Shown: positions 63,928 through 64,000 of the stretch, one piece after another | How positions within the stretch are numbered: position 1 is the first letter of the stretch | Layout of the letters: each line of letters starts with the position of its first letter | Assembly: GCF_001542625.1 (NCBI RefSeq) | Contig: NZ_CP016279.1 | Location: 1,364,001 to 1,428,000, forward strand | Reading direction: 5' to 3' | Length of the DNA stretch: 64,000 nucleotides | Origin: Streptomyces griseochromogenes | Lineage (GTDB): Bacteria; Actinomycetota; Actinomycetes; Streptomycetales; Streptomycetaceae | Notes under the pieces: generated by a model | Databases searched by the model: none | The model's input: the letters and a program-made list of their open reading frames with translations, nothing else | Told to the model about the DNA's origin: nothing | Made by a program: the position numbers and the translations under genes

Positions 63928-64000
63928 GTGATCAGCATCAACATCAGCACGGCCAAACTGACCGATCGCTCGGCCGTCTCCACGTGCATGCTCGGCGCCT
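63928..64000 (+). CDS. Start of an ORF after the wblC-like promoter: upstream leader ORF or gene start (partial)
   Basis: GTG 63928 follows GAGGAGG at good spacing and reads MISINISTAKLTDRSAVSTC, continuing MLGA at the window edge. It does not look like the acidic N-terminus of a WhiB-family protein. Given the promoter type, it is more likely the upstream ORF known to precede whiB7/wblC genes. Truncated by the window, so its length cannot be judged. Confidence 0.5.
   Translation, partial: MISINISTAKLTDRSAVSTCMLGA

Overview
This window is a high-GC actinobacterial chromosome segment, almost certainly from a Streptomyces. Third codon positions are close to GC-saturated. GTG starts and ATGA/GTGA stop-start overlaps are common. 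Many families present are Streptomyces or actinobacterial standards (DUF3117, DUF3107, DUF3152, DUF6758, AdnAB, UvrD2, mycoredoxin, a likely wblC/whiB7 promoter at the right edge). I see no rRNA, tRNA, CRISPR array, prophage or insertion sequence.

Layout. 1-6870: end of a 3-methyladenine DNA glycosylase gene, a crotonase, DUF3117, then an envelope-stress block: an O-methyltransferase divergent from an ECF sigma factor, its zinc anti-sigma partner, an HtrA protease and TatB. 7095-11053: accessory genes, including an 870-aa multi-pass membrane protein of clearly lower GC and a small gene behind a strong promoter with a palindromic tandem repeat. 11081-17408: Mrp, DUF1003, a soluble MgtE-N/CBS protein, a lipoprotein, a small protein and CorA, with a leader containing a short ORF upstream of CorA. 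17409-29100: housekeeping and hypothetical genes (suppressor-of-fused domain, DUF6758, PHP phosphoesterase, MarC, a 51-aa protein, NYN protein, hydrolase, DEAD-box RNA helicase with an internally duplicated basic tail, ferritin-like protein, DUF3107, TetR).

29132-42792: a hydrolase and a DUF3152 protein, then an oligopeptide ABC operon behind an apparent attenuator (leader peptide plus intrinsic terminator), then a coupled five-ORF cluster: a PelF/DUF3492-type glycosyltransferase, a membrane protein, a small ORF, an NAD-dependent epimerase and a spherulin-4-like protein. I infer an uncharacterised hexosamine-polysaccharide system for that cluster. 42856-64000: MoeZ, two secreted TAP-type peptidase paralogues, a large flippase-like membrane protein with a kinase-like centre, an alkyltransferase-like protein, AdnA-AdnB, an M20 dipeptidase, NudC, mycoredoxin and UvrD2. 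The window ends in a promoter and structured leader that look like those of wblC.

From memory, the gene order 1-17 kb matches the Mycobacterium tuberculosis tagA-sigE-rseA-htrA-tatB-mrp-corA neighbourhood, and 23-64 kb matches its rhlE-TetR-DUF3107-DUF3152-moeB-adnAB-nudC-mrx1-uvrD2-whiB7 neighbourhood. Against this framework the accessory pieces are 7.1-11.05 kb and 31.8-42.8 kb. Several start codons lie 6-8 nt after a -10-like hexamer, suggesting leaderless mRNAs.
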